A stretch of 38,094 nt of DNA from a virus. Below the pieces are notes generated by a model that was given only the letters and a program-made list of their open reading frames with translations, did no database searches and was not told the origin of the DNA. The DNA lies in IMG/VR virus record IMGVR_UViG_3300027733_000109, positions 1 to 38,094 of that record, one strand, 5' to 3'. Positions 24,049 through 32,536 of this stretch are shown here, piece by piece (the first letter of the stretch is position 1; each line of letters opens with the position of its first letter). A program made the position numbers and the translations under genes.

Positions 24049-24077
24049 AGTGTAACACATTAGTTGTAGAAAAGCAA
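24049..24077 (-). promoter_or_regulatory. Sigma70-type promoter of gp55
   Basis: TTGCTT (24072-24077), a 17-bp spacer and TACACT (24049-24054) with an extended -10 TG. The same -35 sequence and spacing occur before gp47, suggesting shared early or middle expression. The start would be near 24042, between the GTG and the chosen ATG. Confidence 0.55.
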
Positions 24078-24112
24078 CAATTTTTTAGAGAAAAGGGAAA
24101 AAGCAGTACTTT

Positions 24113-24126
24113 TATTTAGCTAAATA
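24113..24126. promoter_or_regulatory. Palindromic bidirectional late promoter
   Basis: TATTTAGCTAAATA is a perfect 14-bp palindrome holding GCTAAATA on both strands. The plus copy lies 20 nt before the baseplate operon ATG with an AAGGA ribosome site; the minus copy points to gp55. Confidence 0.7.
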
Positions 24127-24146
24127 CAGTAACAAGGATTGATCCG

Positions 24147-25592
24147 ATGCCTATTGAAAATAACAGTAATTATAACTACCCTATCACTGTAGCAGGCCCT
24201 ACCGCTTTTACGGCAACTGCCACGTCAGACACGGCTGCAGGCGCAGAAGAAACGGCAAGAAAGCAAGCTTTTATTAAAGCTACTTCTACGTATGGAGTAG
24301 GTACTACTCAAATAGTAGGTCAAGAGGAAGTTAAAGTTAGATTAAATAATGATCCTGAGACTTATGGTAGTGGGGTGCCAACAACCTATACCGCAACATA
24401 TACTATTCAAGCAGAACAAATAGCCCCGGCAAAAACTCCTGACCCTGTACCAGTAGCTACCCCACCAGAGACCCAAGTAACAACTACACCTCCCTTTACA
24501 CCACCGCCAATAGATAATCAAACAGTAGTTCCAGTAGTAGCTCCTGACCCTCCGCCTAATTTTGCACCAGTAGTTGCACCAGCTACAATTCCAGACAATC
24601 CGGGACTTGATGACGGGCCCCAAATACCAAACCCTGTTAAATTGGTATCACAAGAAATACCTATTGGTAATCAAACAACTGATGTAATTACACCTCCTTC
24701 AGCAAATCAACCTTCTAATTTACAAATTGCTAGTGTTGTTGCTGTTCAAGGACTTCAGGCTAATAAGAATCCAGCAGTTTCTGAACAATCAAGACAAGAT
24801 GCAGTAAATAAAAAAACAACAGATGATTGGCGAGTAAGATTAAGTTTAGCACCAAACACAAACTACTTATATAATGCAACTCCTGCAGGTATATTAGAGC
24901 CATTACAAAATACGGATGGTGTTGTTTTTCCTTATGTACCACAAATACAAGTTTCATACGCTGCCAATTATGAAACGTCAGATATTGTACATAGTAATTA
25001 TAAAATGATTCAATATAAAAATAGTGCAGTAGATCAAATAACCATAACCGGCGATTTTACCGCCCAAGATGCATTTGAAGCAAATTACTTATTAGCAGTA
25101 ATACATTTCTTTAGATCGGTTACTAAAATGTTTTATGGTAAAGACCAGGTTCCCAAACCAGGCACGCCCCCACCGTTATGTTATTTGCATGGGTTAGGAG
25201 ATTTTCAATTTAATTATCATCCATTAGTTATTAGTTCATTTAATTATAGCTTGCCGAACGATGTGGACTATATACGTGCAAGCAGTCCTACATTGGCACC
25301 CGGAGCTGACTCAACTGCATATAATCTTAAGGGTGGACCACAATCAGCGGGAAACATTAGGATGAAACAAGGAGAAAAACCATTGAATACGGGTGCAACA
25401 GTATCACCGGCTAACTTTCCAAATAAAGCAACAAACACACAACCAACATATGTACCTACTAAAATGAGCATCTCAATAACAGCCTTCCCGATAGTAACTA
25501 GAAATAATATTAGTAATACTTTTAGTTTAGAAAAATATGCAACTGGCGCATTATTAGAGGGTAATAAACTTAAGGGCGGGGGAATTTGGTAA
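24147..25592 (+). CDS. Baseplate tail-tube junction protein (gp48/gp54-like)
   Basis: 481 aa, first gene of the baseplate operon. Residues 1-75 form a small domain (NYPITVAGPTAFTATATSDT); residues 90-165 are a Pro/Thr/Val-rich linker. From about residue 225 comes the conserved domain: DDWRVRLSLAPNTNYLYNA, VVFPYVPQIQVSYAANYETS, ITITGDFTAQDAFEANYLLA, VIHFFRSVTKMFYGKD, GTPPPLCYLHGLGDFQFNYH and SLPNDVDYIRA. This pattern is found in T4-like marine phages in proteins placed at the junction of baseplate hub and tail tube, where T4 has gp48 and gp54. It is longer than T4 gp48 (364 aa). The stop overlaps the gp53 ATG (TAATG). The family is recognised; which of gp48 or gp54 it matches is unsure. Confidence 0.72.
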   Translation: MPIENNSNYNYPITVAGPTAFTATATSDTAAGAEETARKQAFIKATSTYGVGTTQIVGQEEVKVRLNNDPETYGSGVPTTYTATYTIQAEQIAPAKTPDPVPVATPPETQVTTTPPFTPPPIDNQTVVPVVAPDPPPNFAPVVAPATIPDNPGLDDGPQIPNPVKLVSQEIPIGNQTTDVITPPSANQPSNLQIASVVAVQGLQANKNPAVSEQSRQDAVNKKTTDDWRVRLSLAPNTNYLYNATPAGILEPLQNTDGVVFPYVPQIQVSYAANYETSDIVHSNYKMIQYKNSAVDQITITGDFTAQDAFEANYLLAVIHFFRSVTKMFYGKDQVPKPGTPPPLCYLHGLGDFQFNYHPLVISSFNYSLPNDVDYIRASSPTLAPGADSTAYNLKGGPQSAGNIRMKQGEKPLNTGATVSPANFPNKATNTQPTYVPTKMSISITAFPIVTRNNISNTFSLEKYATGALLEGNKLKGGGIW

Positions 25593-25903
25593 TGGCAAAT
25601 AACACATCATATCCAGCAACAAGTCCATATTATTCAACTGACATAGTTAATAGTAAGTTTTTAGATGTAATGATAGATAGACCTATCGTTAAAGACCAAT
25701 CAGATATATATTGGGAGATTACATTAGTATATGAATATCGTCCTGATTTATTAGCATTTGACTTATATGCTGATAGTAGATTGTGGTGGGTATTTGCTAG
25801 CAGAAATCCAAATAGATTAAAAGATCCAATGTTTGATTTTGTCACAGGTTTGGGAATTTACTTGCCTAAAGCAGAGATGTTAACACAAATATTGGGACTA
25901 TAA
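25592..25903 (+). CDS. gp53: Baseplate wedge subunit (gp53-like)
   Basis: 103 aa starting MANNTSYPATSPYY. The block IYWEITLVYEYRPDLLAFDL, then YADSRLWWVFASRNPN and LKDPMFDFVTGLGIYLPK, is the LysM-like core of the gp53 family, which links wedges to the central hub. T4 gp53 is 196 aa, so only the core is kept. The ATG overlaps the previous stop by one base and the next gene starts at once after the stop (TAA ATG), so translation is coupled. Confidence 0.85.
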   Translation: MANNTSYPATSPYYSTDIVNSKFLDVMIDRPIVKDQSDIYWEITLVYEYRPDLLAFDLYADSRLWWVFASRNPNRLKDPMFDFVTGLGIYLPKAEMLTQILGL

Positions 25904-28567
25904 ATGTATTCTATTAATATACAAGCCAATACCGGACTTTGGATAGTAATTGATGATACTACCGGTAAAACTATTAGTAGAGGAGCCGACCCGTTAATAG
26001 CCATTAATCTTGCTATTGAAAAGGGCATGCCAAGCACCTTTAAGGAGCCATTATTATCTCAAGCTGAGATAATAGAGAAAAAAAAGAAAGAAGAATTAGA
26101 CGCTAGACTTGCTGCCGACGAAGCCGAACGAAACGCACGTGAAGCATCAAACAATAATCCAACCAATCTTAAGGGCTCCGCTGACAGTGATAGCGGTAGT
26201 GAAGCTAAAAATACTCAAGCTAAAAACAATCCTCCTAATGCTAGCGGTGTGTATAATGAAAATAGTAATGAAATGGAAGTGCAAGCTAAAAATTATGCGG
26301 GTTCTACTCAAGCAGGATCAGCTAATGTTGCAACAAAAAGACCAGGGTACACAACAGGTGACCTCCCTGGATTAAGAATACAAAATCCATTATCAAATCT
26401 ATCTAGTTATACATATCAGACAACATTATATATGATAACACCTGATGCTTATACTGCCTTTATTGAATCGGGTAGAACTAATATTGATGCAATTAAAAAA
26501 GCAGTAACCACGTCGGCTGCTGCCGCAGTAAAAGCTAGTGAATCAGGCGCATATATTGTTGCACAAAGTGGTGGAATAGGACCCACACAACAAAGAATAC
26601 CAGGGGCCGAATTTGACTTTTATATAGATGAGTTAAAAATTTATAATTACCTACAAGGTTCGGCTACTACTACATCATCTAATGATTATAAGATAACTTT
26701 TAATATATATGAACCGCAAGGATTTTCATTAATAACAAAATTAACTAATGCATCAGATCACTTAAGATCCGTTAGTAAAGTAAAAAACTTTAATAAACAA
26801 TCTAATCCAACTAGACACTTTTTTATTCTAGGTTTACGTTTTCAAGGGTACGACGAAGCCGGACAAGTTCTAACAAAAAAAACATTCCCTCAGGATAATT
26901 TTAATTCAGATTCAGGTGGAGTGTTTGAAAGATTTTTTGACATTGAAATTAGAAGTTTTAAATTTAAACTTGACGGAAAAGTAACAGTTTATAATATTGA
27001 ATCAGTAGTTATTGGTCCGGGTACAGCTATGGGCGTTAAACGAGGTAGAATAGATAGTGGAGCAACAGTTCAAGGAGAGACCGTAGATCAAGCATTGCAA
27101 GGAAAGGACGGATTATTAACAAAATTAAACAAACAATTAAAAGAACGGGCAGATGCAGATCCAAACAAAGTAAGTGTACCATCAGAATATAAATTAGTTT
27201 ACTTGGGCCCTGGTACAAAAGAATTAATAGGTGACTCACCAATTGTTAATATAACCAATTTGGTTAAAAATACATGGCCAATGGGTGAGGGAATACAAGA
27301 TATTAGAGGTGTGAATGAAAATGCCTCAGTTAGATTACTTCCTAATAGTAATCAACGTAGTATTACATGGAAAAATGGAGTAAGCATAATGCAAGCAGTA
27401 CAAGATATTATCACCCAAAGTGATTATATGCTTGACGCATTAACTGCAATTATACCTAATCAAGAAGAACCAAATCCAAAACCAAACAGTGAAAGCAAAA
27501 AGAGAGGTACCAAAACACCCGGTATATTTAGATGGTATAATCTAAGTGCAGAAGTAAAGGTTAAAGAGTTTGATACTTCAATTAAAGATTTTGCATATGA
27601 AATTACATATATCATTCAACCATATGATACTCCTTATGTAAGAAGTAAACATTTAACCGCCACTAAAGAATATTATGGAGCACATAAACGATATGATTAT
27701 TGGTATACTGGAAAAAACTCGGAAATATTATCATATGAACAAACTATGAATAACGCATTTTTCAATGCTACTTTAAATCCCGGAACCGCAACTGGTAACG
27801 ATGATGTTCCTAGTAGTCCGGGAAAATTTACTAATGAAACTAAAACTACACAGTTGAATGTGAGTAAACAAGCACAAAATTCTGTATTAGCTAGTTTATT
27901 TAGTGTAGCTGATTATGCTCAAGTTAAGCTTACTATTATGGGCGATCCGGATTATTTAATGACCGAGTCATCTGGTAGTCCTAATGCAGTATATCGTCAA
28001 TTTTATGGTCAAGATTTTACTATTAATCCAAACGGTGGTCAAGTTTTTATTGAGATTGATTTTAAAGAAGCAGAAGATTATGGTACAAATGGGTTGTTAA
28101 CGGTCAACCAATCCGTATTGTTTTGGAATTATCCCAAACAAATAAAAGATATTGTTAAAGGTATTAGCTATGTTGTAGTACAAGTACAGCATAGTTTCAG
28201 TAAAGGTAAATTTACACAAGAATTAACATGTAGAATTAATCCGTTTAATAATTACAACGATCCAGAACTATATCGTTCTGCTGCATCAGATCCTAATACT
28301 AATATTGGTTCCGAAGTAGAAGCAGGCGTACGTACCTCAGAAACACAAGGCGGCGGAGTTGATAAAACACAAACTGCAGGTAATACTGGACTTAAAGGAG
28401 ATCCGATAGTACAACCGGTAAATCCTGAATTAGGAAATCAAGGCGGTACTTCTAATCAACCGTCCGTTCTAGCCAGCTCACCTAATGATGATAGAGACCC
28501 GCCACCAGCTGTTGTTATAGCAAGTCAAGGAAGAGAGCCACCTGAATCATCTGGAAATGGAGCTTAA
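25904..28567 (+). CDS. Baseplate hub protein (gp27-like), enlarged
   Basis: 887 aa. Residues 1-50 are a small beta unit; 60-165 are charged and Asn/Ala-rich, probably disordered. Conserved-looking blocks follow: TYQTTLYMITPDAYTAFIES, NDYKITFNIYEPQGFSLITK, RHFFILGLRFQGYDEAGQV, then KNGVSIMQAVQDIITQSDYM, FRWYNLSAEVKVKEFDTSIK, VKLTIMGDPDYLM, VFIEIDFKEAEDY and ISYVVVQVQHSFSKGKFTQE. The second half matches what is expected of a gp27-type hub (two tube-like barrels and an insertion). The C-terminal 100 residues are Gly/Asn/Pro-rich. T4 gp27 is 391 aa. Position directly before the gp5-like spike supports the hub role. Assignment is by layout and partial motifs. Confidence 0.68.
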   Translation: MYSINIQANTGLWIVIDDTTGKTISRGADPLIAINLAIEKGMPSTFKEPLLSQAEIIEKKKKEELDARLAADEAERNAREASNNNPTNLKGSADSDSGSEAKNTQAKNNPPNASGVYNENSNEMEVQAKNYAGSTQAGSANVATKRPGYTTGDLPGLRIQNPLSNLSSYTYQTTLYMITPDAYTAFIESGRTNIDAIKKAVTTSAAAAVKASESGAYIVAQSGGIGPTQQRIPGAEFDFYIDELKIYNYLQGSATTTSSNDYKITFNIYEPQGFSLITKLTNASDHLRSVSKVKNFNKQSNPTRHFFILGLRFQGYDEAGQVLTKKTFPQDNFNSDSGGVFERFFDIEIRSFKFKLDGKVTVYNIESVVIGPGTAMGVKRGRIDSGATVQGETVDQALQGKDGLLTKLNKQLKERADADPNKVSVPSEYKLVYLGPGTKELIGDSPIVNITNLVKNTWPMGEGIQDIRGVNENASVRLLPNSNQRSITWKNGVSIMQAVQDIITQSDYMLDALTAIIPNQEEPNPKPNSESKKRGTKTPGIFRWYNLSAEVKVKEFDTSIKDFAYEITYIIQPYDTPYVRSKHLTATKEYYGAHKRYDYWYTGKNSEILSYEQTMNNAFFNATLNPGTATGNDDVPSSPGKFTNETKTTQLNVSKQAQNSVLASLFSVADYAQVKLTIMGDPDYLMTESSGSPNAVYRQFYGQDFTINPNGGQVFIEIDFKEAEDYGTNGLLTVNQSVLFWNYPKQIKDIVKGISYVVVQVQHSFSKGKFTQELTCRINPFNNYNDPELYRSAASDPNTNIGSEVEAGVRTSETQGGGVDKTQTAGNTGLKGDPIVQPVNPELGNQGGTSNQPSVLASSPNDDRDPPPAVVIASQGREPPESSGNGA

Positions 28568-28581
28568 CTTAAAGAAATATT

Positions 28582-31500
28582 ATGGAATACGATGGATTTA
28601 AACCCCGTGGGGAAACAAAAGCAAATAAAGCTGATGCCGGTGGTGCAGCATTACGTAACCTACCATTATTTGGTATTGTAAAAAACAACATTGACCCTAT
28701 TCGTTCAGGTAGATTGCAAGTTTACATTAGTGATTTAGGCGGACCTAATCCTGATGATAGTACAAGTTGGTCTACTGTAAGTTATATGAGTCCATTTTAT
28801 GGTTTTACTACTCCATCAGGAGCCGACACCGGGTACGGAGAATATATAAAAAATCCGCACAGTTATGGTGTATGGAATAGCCCACCTGATCTTGGCACAA
28901 CTGTTATTTGTGTATTCATTAACGGAGATCCTAATTATGGTTTTTGGATTGGATGTGTACCAGAACCAGATGCATTGCAAATGGTTCCTGCAATTGGTGG
29001 TACTGACAATATTGTTGCAAATGCAGGAGAGGCAAAGGGATTAGGTGGCGCCGTCAGATTACCTGTAACTAATATTAACACAAATAATCCGGGTATTGCC
29101 AACACCGGAAAGTTTTTAACTGATGCTAAACCTGTACATAGTTATGTTGCTAGTATATTAGCACAGCAAGGATTAATCAGAGATCCTATTAGAGGTGTTA
29201 TTGGTTCTAGTGCCCAACGTGAAAGCCCAAGCCGAGTTGGTTGGGGAGTAAGCACACCAGGACGTCCTATATATGAAGGTGGTTTTACTGATGAAACAAT
29301 TGCTAAGGCTGCAACAAGTGGTAAATCAACTGGATTAAAAGTTGTTGCCCGCAGAGGTGGTCATACATTAGTAATGGATGATGGAGATATATTAGGTCGT
29401 GACCAATTGGTAAGACTACGTAGTAGTTTAGGACATCAAATATTAATGAGTGATGATGGCCAATGTTTACACATTATTCATGCTAACGGACAAAGTTGGA
29501 TTGAGTTAGGTAAAGAAGGCACAATTGATATGTATTCTACCAATTCAGTTAATGTAAGAACACAGGGTGATTTGAATTTACATGCTGATAATAATATTAA
29601 TATCAATGCAGGTAAAGCATTAAACATAAGTGCTGATACGATTGCAATTAGCAGTGAAAAAGAAACTACACAAAAAGTTGGAACAGATTTTAGCTTATAT
29701 GCTTCAGGACAATACACTACTAAAGTAGATGGTAAGATGAGTTTTGCTAGCGCAGCCGACTCATCTTTTTATAGTGACGCAATAACATATTTTAATGGTA
29801 GCAAGATTAATTTGAACACAGGCACATCAAGTTTAGTACCACAAGAAGTTAAACCATTACCAATAACAGCGCATACTGACACATTAAATGATGCGACTAA
29901 AGGATGGGCAGCTGCACCGGGCAAGTTATTAAGTATTGTGAGTAGAGCACCTGCACATGCACCATGGGCTAGCGCAAATCAAGGTGTAGATGTTAAAGTT
30001 AATAACAATGCAAGTGCCGCATTACCGGCAGCACCATTGCCAGCAGTAGCGGCCGCAAATGCAAGTGCAGGCGAAGTGGGAGTAACCGCACCTGTAACAG
30101 TAGCGGTTGCTTCTACTGTACCACCATCAGCGGCAATTAGCGCGGCATTAGATAAAAATACAACTGGTACAATGGTTGCTCAATTATCTACGTTAGCCGC
30201 TACTGGACCGGCAGCTGCCGCAGTTAAATTGGGTGCGGCTGTAGTAGAAACAGCAACTGGTCCAGTAGCGGCAATTGGTGCTATGGCACAAAGTCCTGCG
30301 CAAATGGAAGCATGTGGTGTTATTAAACCAGGTTCAGCTGCATTAGTTAATTGTTTAGTAGAGGGTGGTAAAACGGTACAACAAGCATTAACCCCAAATT
30401 TATTTACAGGCAAAGACGGTGCATCAAACTTAACTAGCTATGTAAATAATCCAGTAGCACAAGTTGCCGGAGCAGTGGCTACATTGTCACAAGCGCAATC
30501 AGCATTAACAACAGCCGGTTTAATTACTGGTAAAGAATCAGGCTCATCAATTGCAGGTTTAGTAATGTCAGCGGCAACAACTGGAGTAACTAATACGGTA
30601 AACTTTGTTAAAAATGCCGCTACACAAGCACTTGGTGTAGTAACTGGAGTAGTAGGAACCGCTACTAAGGCAGTAAATAGTTTGTTGGGCGGCCCCGGTA
30701 ATTTAATAGCAGGTGGTAATTTTGCGGGCGCATTAGCAACTAAAGTTACTGGTGCACTAGGTGGCATATCAGCCTCATTAGACGGATTGAAAAAGACTGC
30801 ATTGGCAGGACTTAAAGGAATAACAGGTTTACTAGATAACGCAAAAGGGGTAGCGGCTGCAGCCTTTGGGGCAATTACTGCTTCTTTACCAACACTAAAA
30901 GCCGGAGTTCCTCAAAACATCAAAGACATAACAGAAAAAGCAATTGCTGTAGCTCAAGCTCCGGTACAGGTACCGGGCACCAATTCATTGACAGGAGCAT
31001 TAAATTCTATAACAGGAGCGGTAAAAGGAGCACTAGCAGGAGCCAATCCATTAGCAGGAGCATTGAAGGATGTGACTGGTGCCAACCCGTTGTCAGGCGC
31101 ATTAAGTTCTGTAACTAATGTTGTAACCGGGGCAGTATCAACTGTAACCGGGGCAGTATCAACTGTAACCGGAGCATTGGGTACGGTGGATACAACACTT
31201 AGTACAGCCACCGGATTAATTAAAACATCATTGGGCGGAACTACAAACTTGTCTACTGGTTTAGATTTATTGCCCGGTGGAGGTGGAGGTTCGTCATTAG
31301 TTAATAATGCCGTCGGTGCTGTCAATAGTATACCGGGGGTAGCAGCCGTTAACGGTTTAATTGGTCAAGCAAAATCAATTACAGATGGGATATCTAGTTT
31401 AACCTCAGTTAATCCGTTGGCATCTTCAGGTGCATTAAATGCGATTAAAGGAGCAGCCGGGGCATTGACAAAAGGTTTAGATGATTTAAAGAGTGGTAAA

Positions 31501-32007
31501 CTATCATTAGCAACATTGGCGTCTGCTGGATTGCCGGCGGGAGCAGCCGCACAATTAAATGCCGCTATGAGTTCAATGAGTTCAGGTGGCGCCGTCCCAA
31601 TTAAATTACCTACAATAGCTATTAATACAAATGATAGAAGTGAATTAACGCAATCAATAACAGCATTATTGGGCAGTGTAAAAATACCAATGCCAAACTT
31701 TGAAGGAAACCCGGCTACATTGGGGAAAACAATGTCTGAAGCTGATATTGCAGAATACGACAAGGCAACGGCAGAACTTAATAACCTTAGTGATAAACGA
31801 TTTGATTTAATCAAAGACCTAAGGAACGCTCAAGGTGCTCTTAGAAAAGCTAAAGAAGAATTACCGGCCGGTGATCCTGGAATTGCAAGTGCAGAGGCAG
31901 CATATAATACTGCTAAAGAAAATATAACTAATTTAGATAAACAACGTGAAGAATTGAAGAAAAGAGTATTTGAGGTTACTACGGGTGATAAGCCCATGAC
32001 AGCATAA
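28582..32007 (+). CDS. gp5: Baseplate central spike (gp5/VgrG-like) with long Ala-rich C-terminus, no lysozyme domain
   Basis: 1141 aa. Residues about 27-135 form the gp5 OB-fold (LPLFGIVKNNIDPIRSGRLQ, then PPDLGTTVICVFINGDPNYG, FWIGCVPEP). Residues about 253-420 form the triple beta-helix stem: RRGGHTLVMDDGD, VRLRSSLGHQILMSDDGQCL, then repeats such as NVRTQGDLNLHADNNININA. Between them is a conserved linker (QRESPSRVGWGVSTPGRPIY). No lysozyme domain is visible, unlike T4 gp5. From about residue 470 to 1050 the protein is Ala/Gly/Val/Thr-rich with weak repeats (GALNSITGAVKGALAGANPL), and residues 1055-1141 form a charged coiled coil. The extension is odd for a spike. Start ATG at 28582 follows a weak AAAGAAA site 14 bp after the hub gene. 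Confidence 0.85.
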   Translation: MEYDGFKPRGETKANKADAGGAALRNLPLFGIVKNNIDPIRSGRLQVYISDLGGPNPDDSTSWSTVSYMSPFYGFTTPSGADTGYGEYIKNPHSYGVWNSPPDLGTTVICVFINGDPNYGFWIGCVPEPDALQMVPAIGGTDNIVANAGEAKGLGGAVRLPVTNINTNNPGIANTGKFLTDAKPVHSYVASILAQQGLIRDPIRGVIGSSAQRESPSRVGWGVSTPGRPIYEGGFTDETIAKAATSGKSTGLKVVARRGGHTLVMDDGDILGRDQLVRLRSSLGHQILMSDDGQCLHIIHANGQSWIELGKEGTIDMYSTNSVNVRTQGDLNLHADNNININAGKALNISADTIAISSEKETTQKVGTDFSLYASGQYTTKVDGKMSFASAADSSFYSDAITYFNGSKINLNTGTSSLVPQEVKPLPITAHTDTLNDATKGWAAAPGKLLSIVSRAPAHAPWASANQGVDVKVNNNASAALPAAPLPAVAAANASAGEVGVTAPVTVAVASTVPPSAAISAALDKNTTGTMVAQLSTLAATGPAAAAVKLGAAVVETATGPVAAIGAMAQSPAQMEACGVIKPGSAALVNCLVEGGKTVQQALTPNLFTGKDGASNLTSYVNNPVAQVAGAVATLSQAQSALTTAGLITGKESGSSIAGLVMSAATTGVTNTVNFVKNAATQALGVVTGVVGTATKAVNSLLGGPGNLIAGGNFAGALATKVTGALGGISASLDGLKKTALAGLKGITGLLDNAKGVAAAAFGAITASLPTLKAGVPQNIKDITEKAIAVAQAPVQVPGTNSLTGALNSITGAVKGALAGANPLAGALKDVTGANPLSGALSSVTNVVTGAVSTVTGAVSTVTGALGTVDTTLSTATGLIKTSLGGTTNLSTGLDLLPGGGGGSSLVNNAVGAVNSIPGVAAVNGLIGQAKSITDGISSLTSVNPLASSGALNAIKGAAGALTKGLDDLKSGKLSLATLASAGLPAGAAAQLNAAMSSMSSGGAVPIKLPTIAINTNDRSELTQSITALLGSVKIPMPNFEGNPATLGKTMSEADIAEYDKATAELNNLSDKRFDLIKDLRNAQGALRKAKEELPAGDPGIASAEAAYNTAKENITNLDKQREELKKRVFEVTTGDKPMTA
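31123..31173 (+). repeat. 21-bp tandem repeat in the spike C-terminal region
   Basis: GTAACCGGGGCAGTATCAAC plus T repeats exactly twice (31123-31143, 31144-31164), then a partial third copy. It encodes the heptad-like unit VTGAVST. Exact identity points to recent slippage. Confidence 0.8.
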
Positions 32008-32015
32008 CATAAATA
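32008..32015 (+). promoter_or_regulatory. Late promoter box CATAAATA of gp25
   Basis: CATAAATA begins at the base after the spike stop codon and lies 17 nt before the gp25 ATG, with AGAGGATA as ribosome site between. Confidence 0.7.
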
Positions 32016-32032
32016 CAGTAGAGGATAAGAAT

Positions 32033-32482
32033 ATGCCATCATACATTGGGTTCAGTACAATTAACGCTAACAAGCCACGATCTACTAATTTGCCGGCCGG
32101 TCTTGCAGGTGGAGTAGGTTCTATGGTACAACCAGTTATACCTGGAAAAAAATACAGATTAGTAGACGAATCACTTGTAATACAAGATTTTATTAACTCA
32201 TTAAATATTCAACAGGGACAAAAAGTAGGCAATCCTGGTTATGGTACTACTCTTTGGAGTTTTGTATTTGAGCCAAATACGTTTGATGTACAACAACAAT
32301 TAGAAACTGAAATTAGACGAGTTGCTAATCAAGATCCGAGACTAATACTTAATACTGTTAGTGCATTCCCGCAAGAAAACGGTATATTAATTGAGGTAGA
32401 AATGGCTGTTACACCATTTAATAACGCACAAACACTTAGTGTTTTCTTTAATAATAGTACAAATACAGCAGTAATTCAATAA
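32033..32482 (+). CDS. gp25: Baseplate wedge subunit gp25
   Basis: 149 aa of the GPW/gp25 family. The sequence SLVIQDFINSLNIQQGQKVG, NPGYGTTLWSFVFEPNTFDV, TEIRRVANQDPRLILNTVSA is the family core, including the EIRR motif conserved in phage baseplates and contractile injection systems. gp25 ties wedge to sheath and helps start sheath assembly. Length is close to T4 gp25 (132 aa) with a short N-terminal extension. It has its own late box and a good ribosome site, and precedes gp6, its structural partner. Confidence 0.93.
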   Translation: MPSYIGFSTINANKPRSTNLPAGLAGGVGSMVQPVIPGKKYRLVDESLVIQDFINSLNIQQGQKVGNPGYGTTLWSFVFEPNTFDVQQQLETEIRRVANQDPRLILNTVSAFPQENGILIEVEMAVTPFNNAQTLSVFFNNSTNTAVIQ

Positions 32483-32509
32483 TCTTCCAAAAGTGATGTT
32501 TTCATTTAA

Positions 32510-32517
32510 GATAAATA
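32510..32517 (+). promoter_or_regulatory. Late promoter box GATAAATA of gp6
   Basis: GATAAATA lies 19 nt before the gp6 ATG; AGAGAAT serves as ribosome site. Confidence 0.7.
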
Positions 32518-32536
32518 CTTAAAAGAGAATACCACT

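Noticed and set aside
24025-24058. GTG start of gp55 at 24058
   Set aside because: It lies upstream of the predicted transcription start, while the ATG at 24025 has AAGGA at proper distance.
30180-31814. Minus-strand frames opposite the spike C-terminal region
   Set aside because: Antisense of Ala/Gly/Thr-rich sequence; no start signals.
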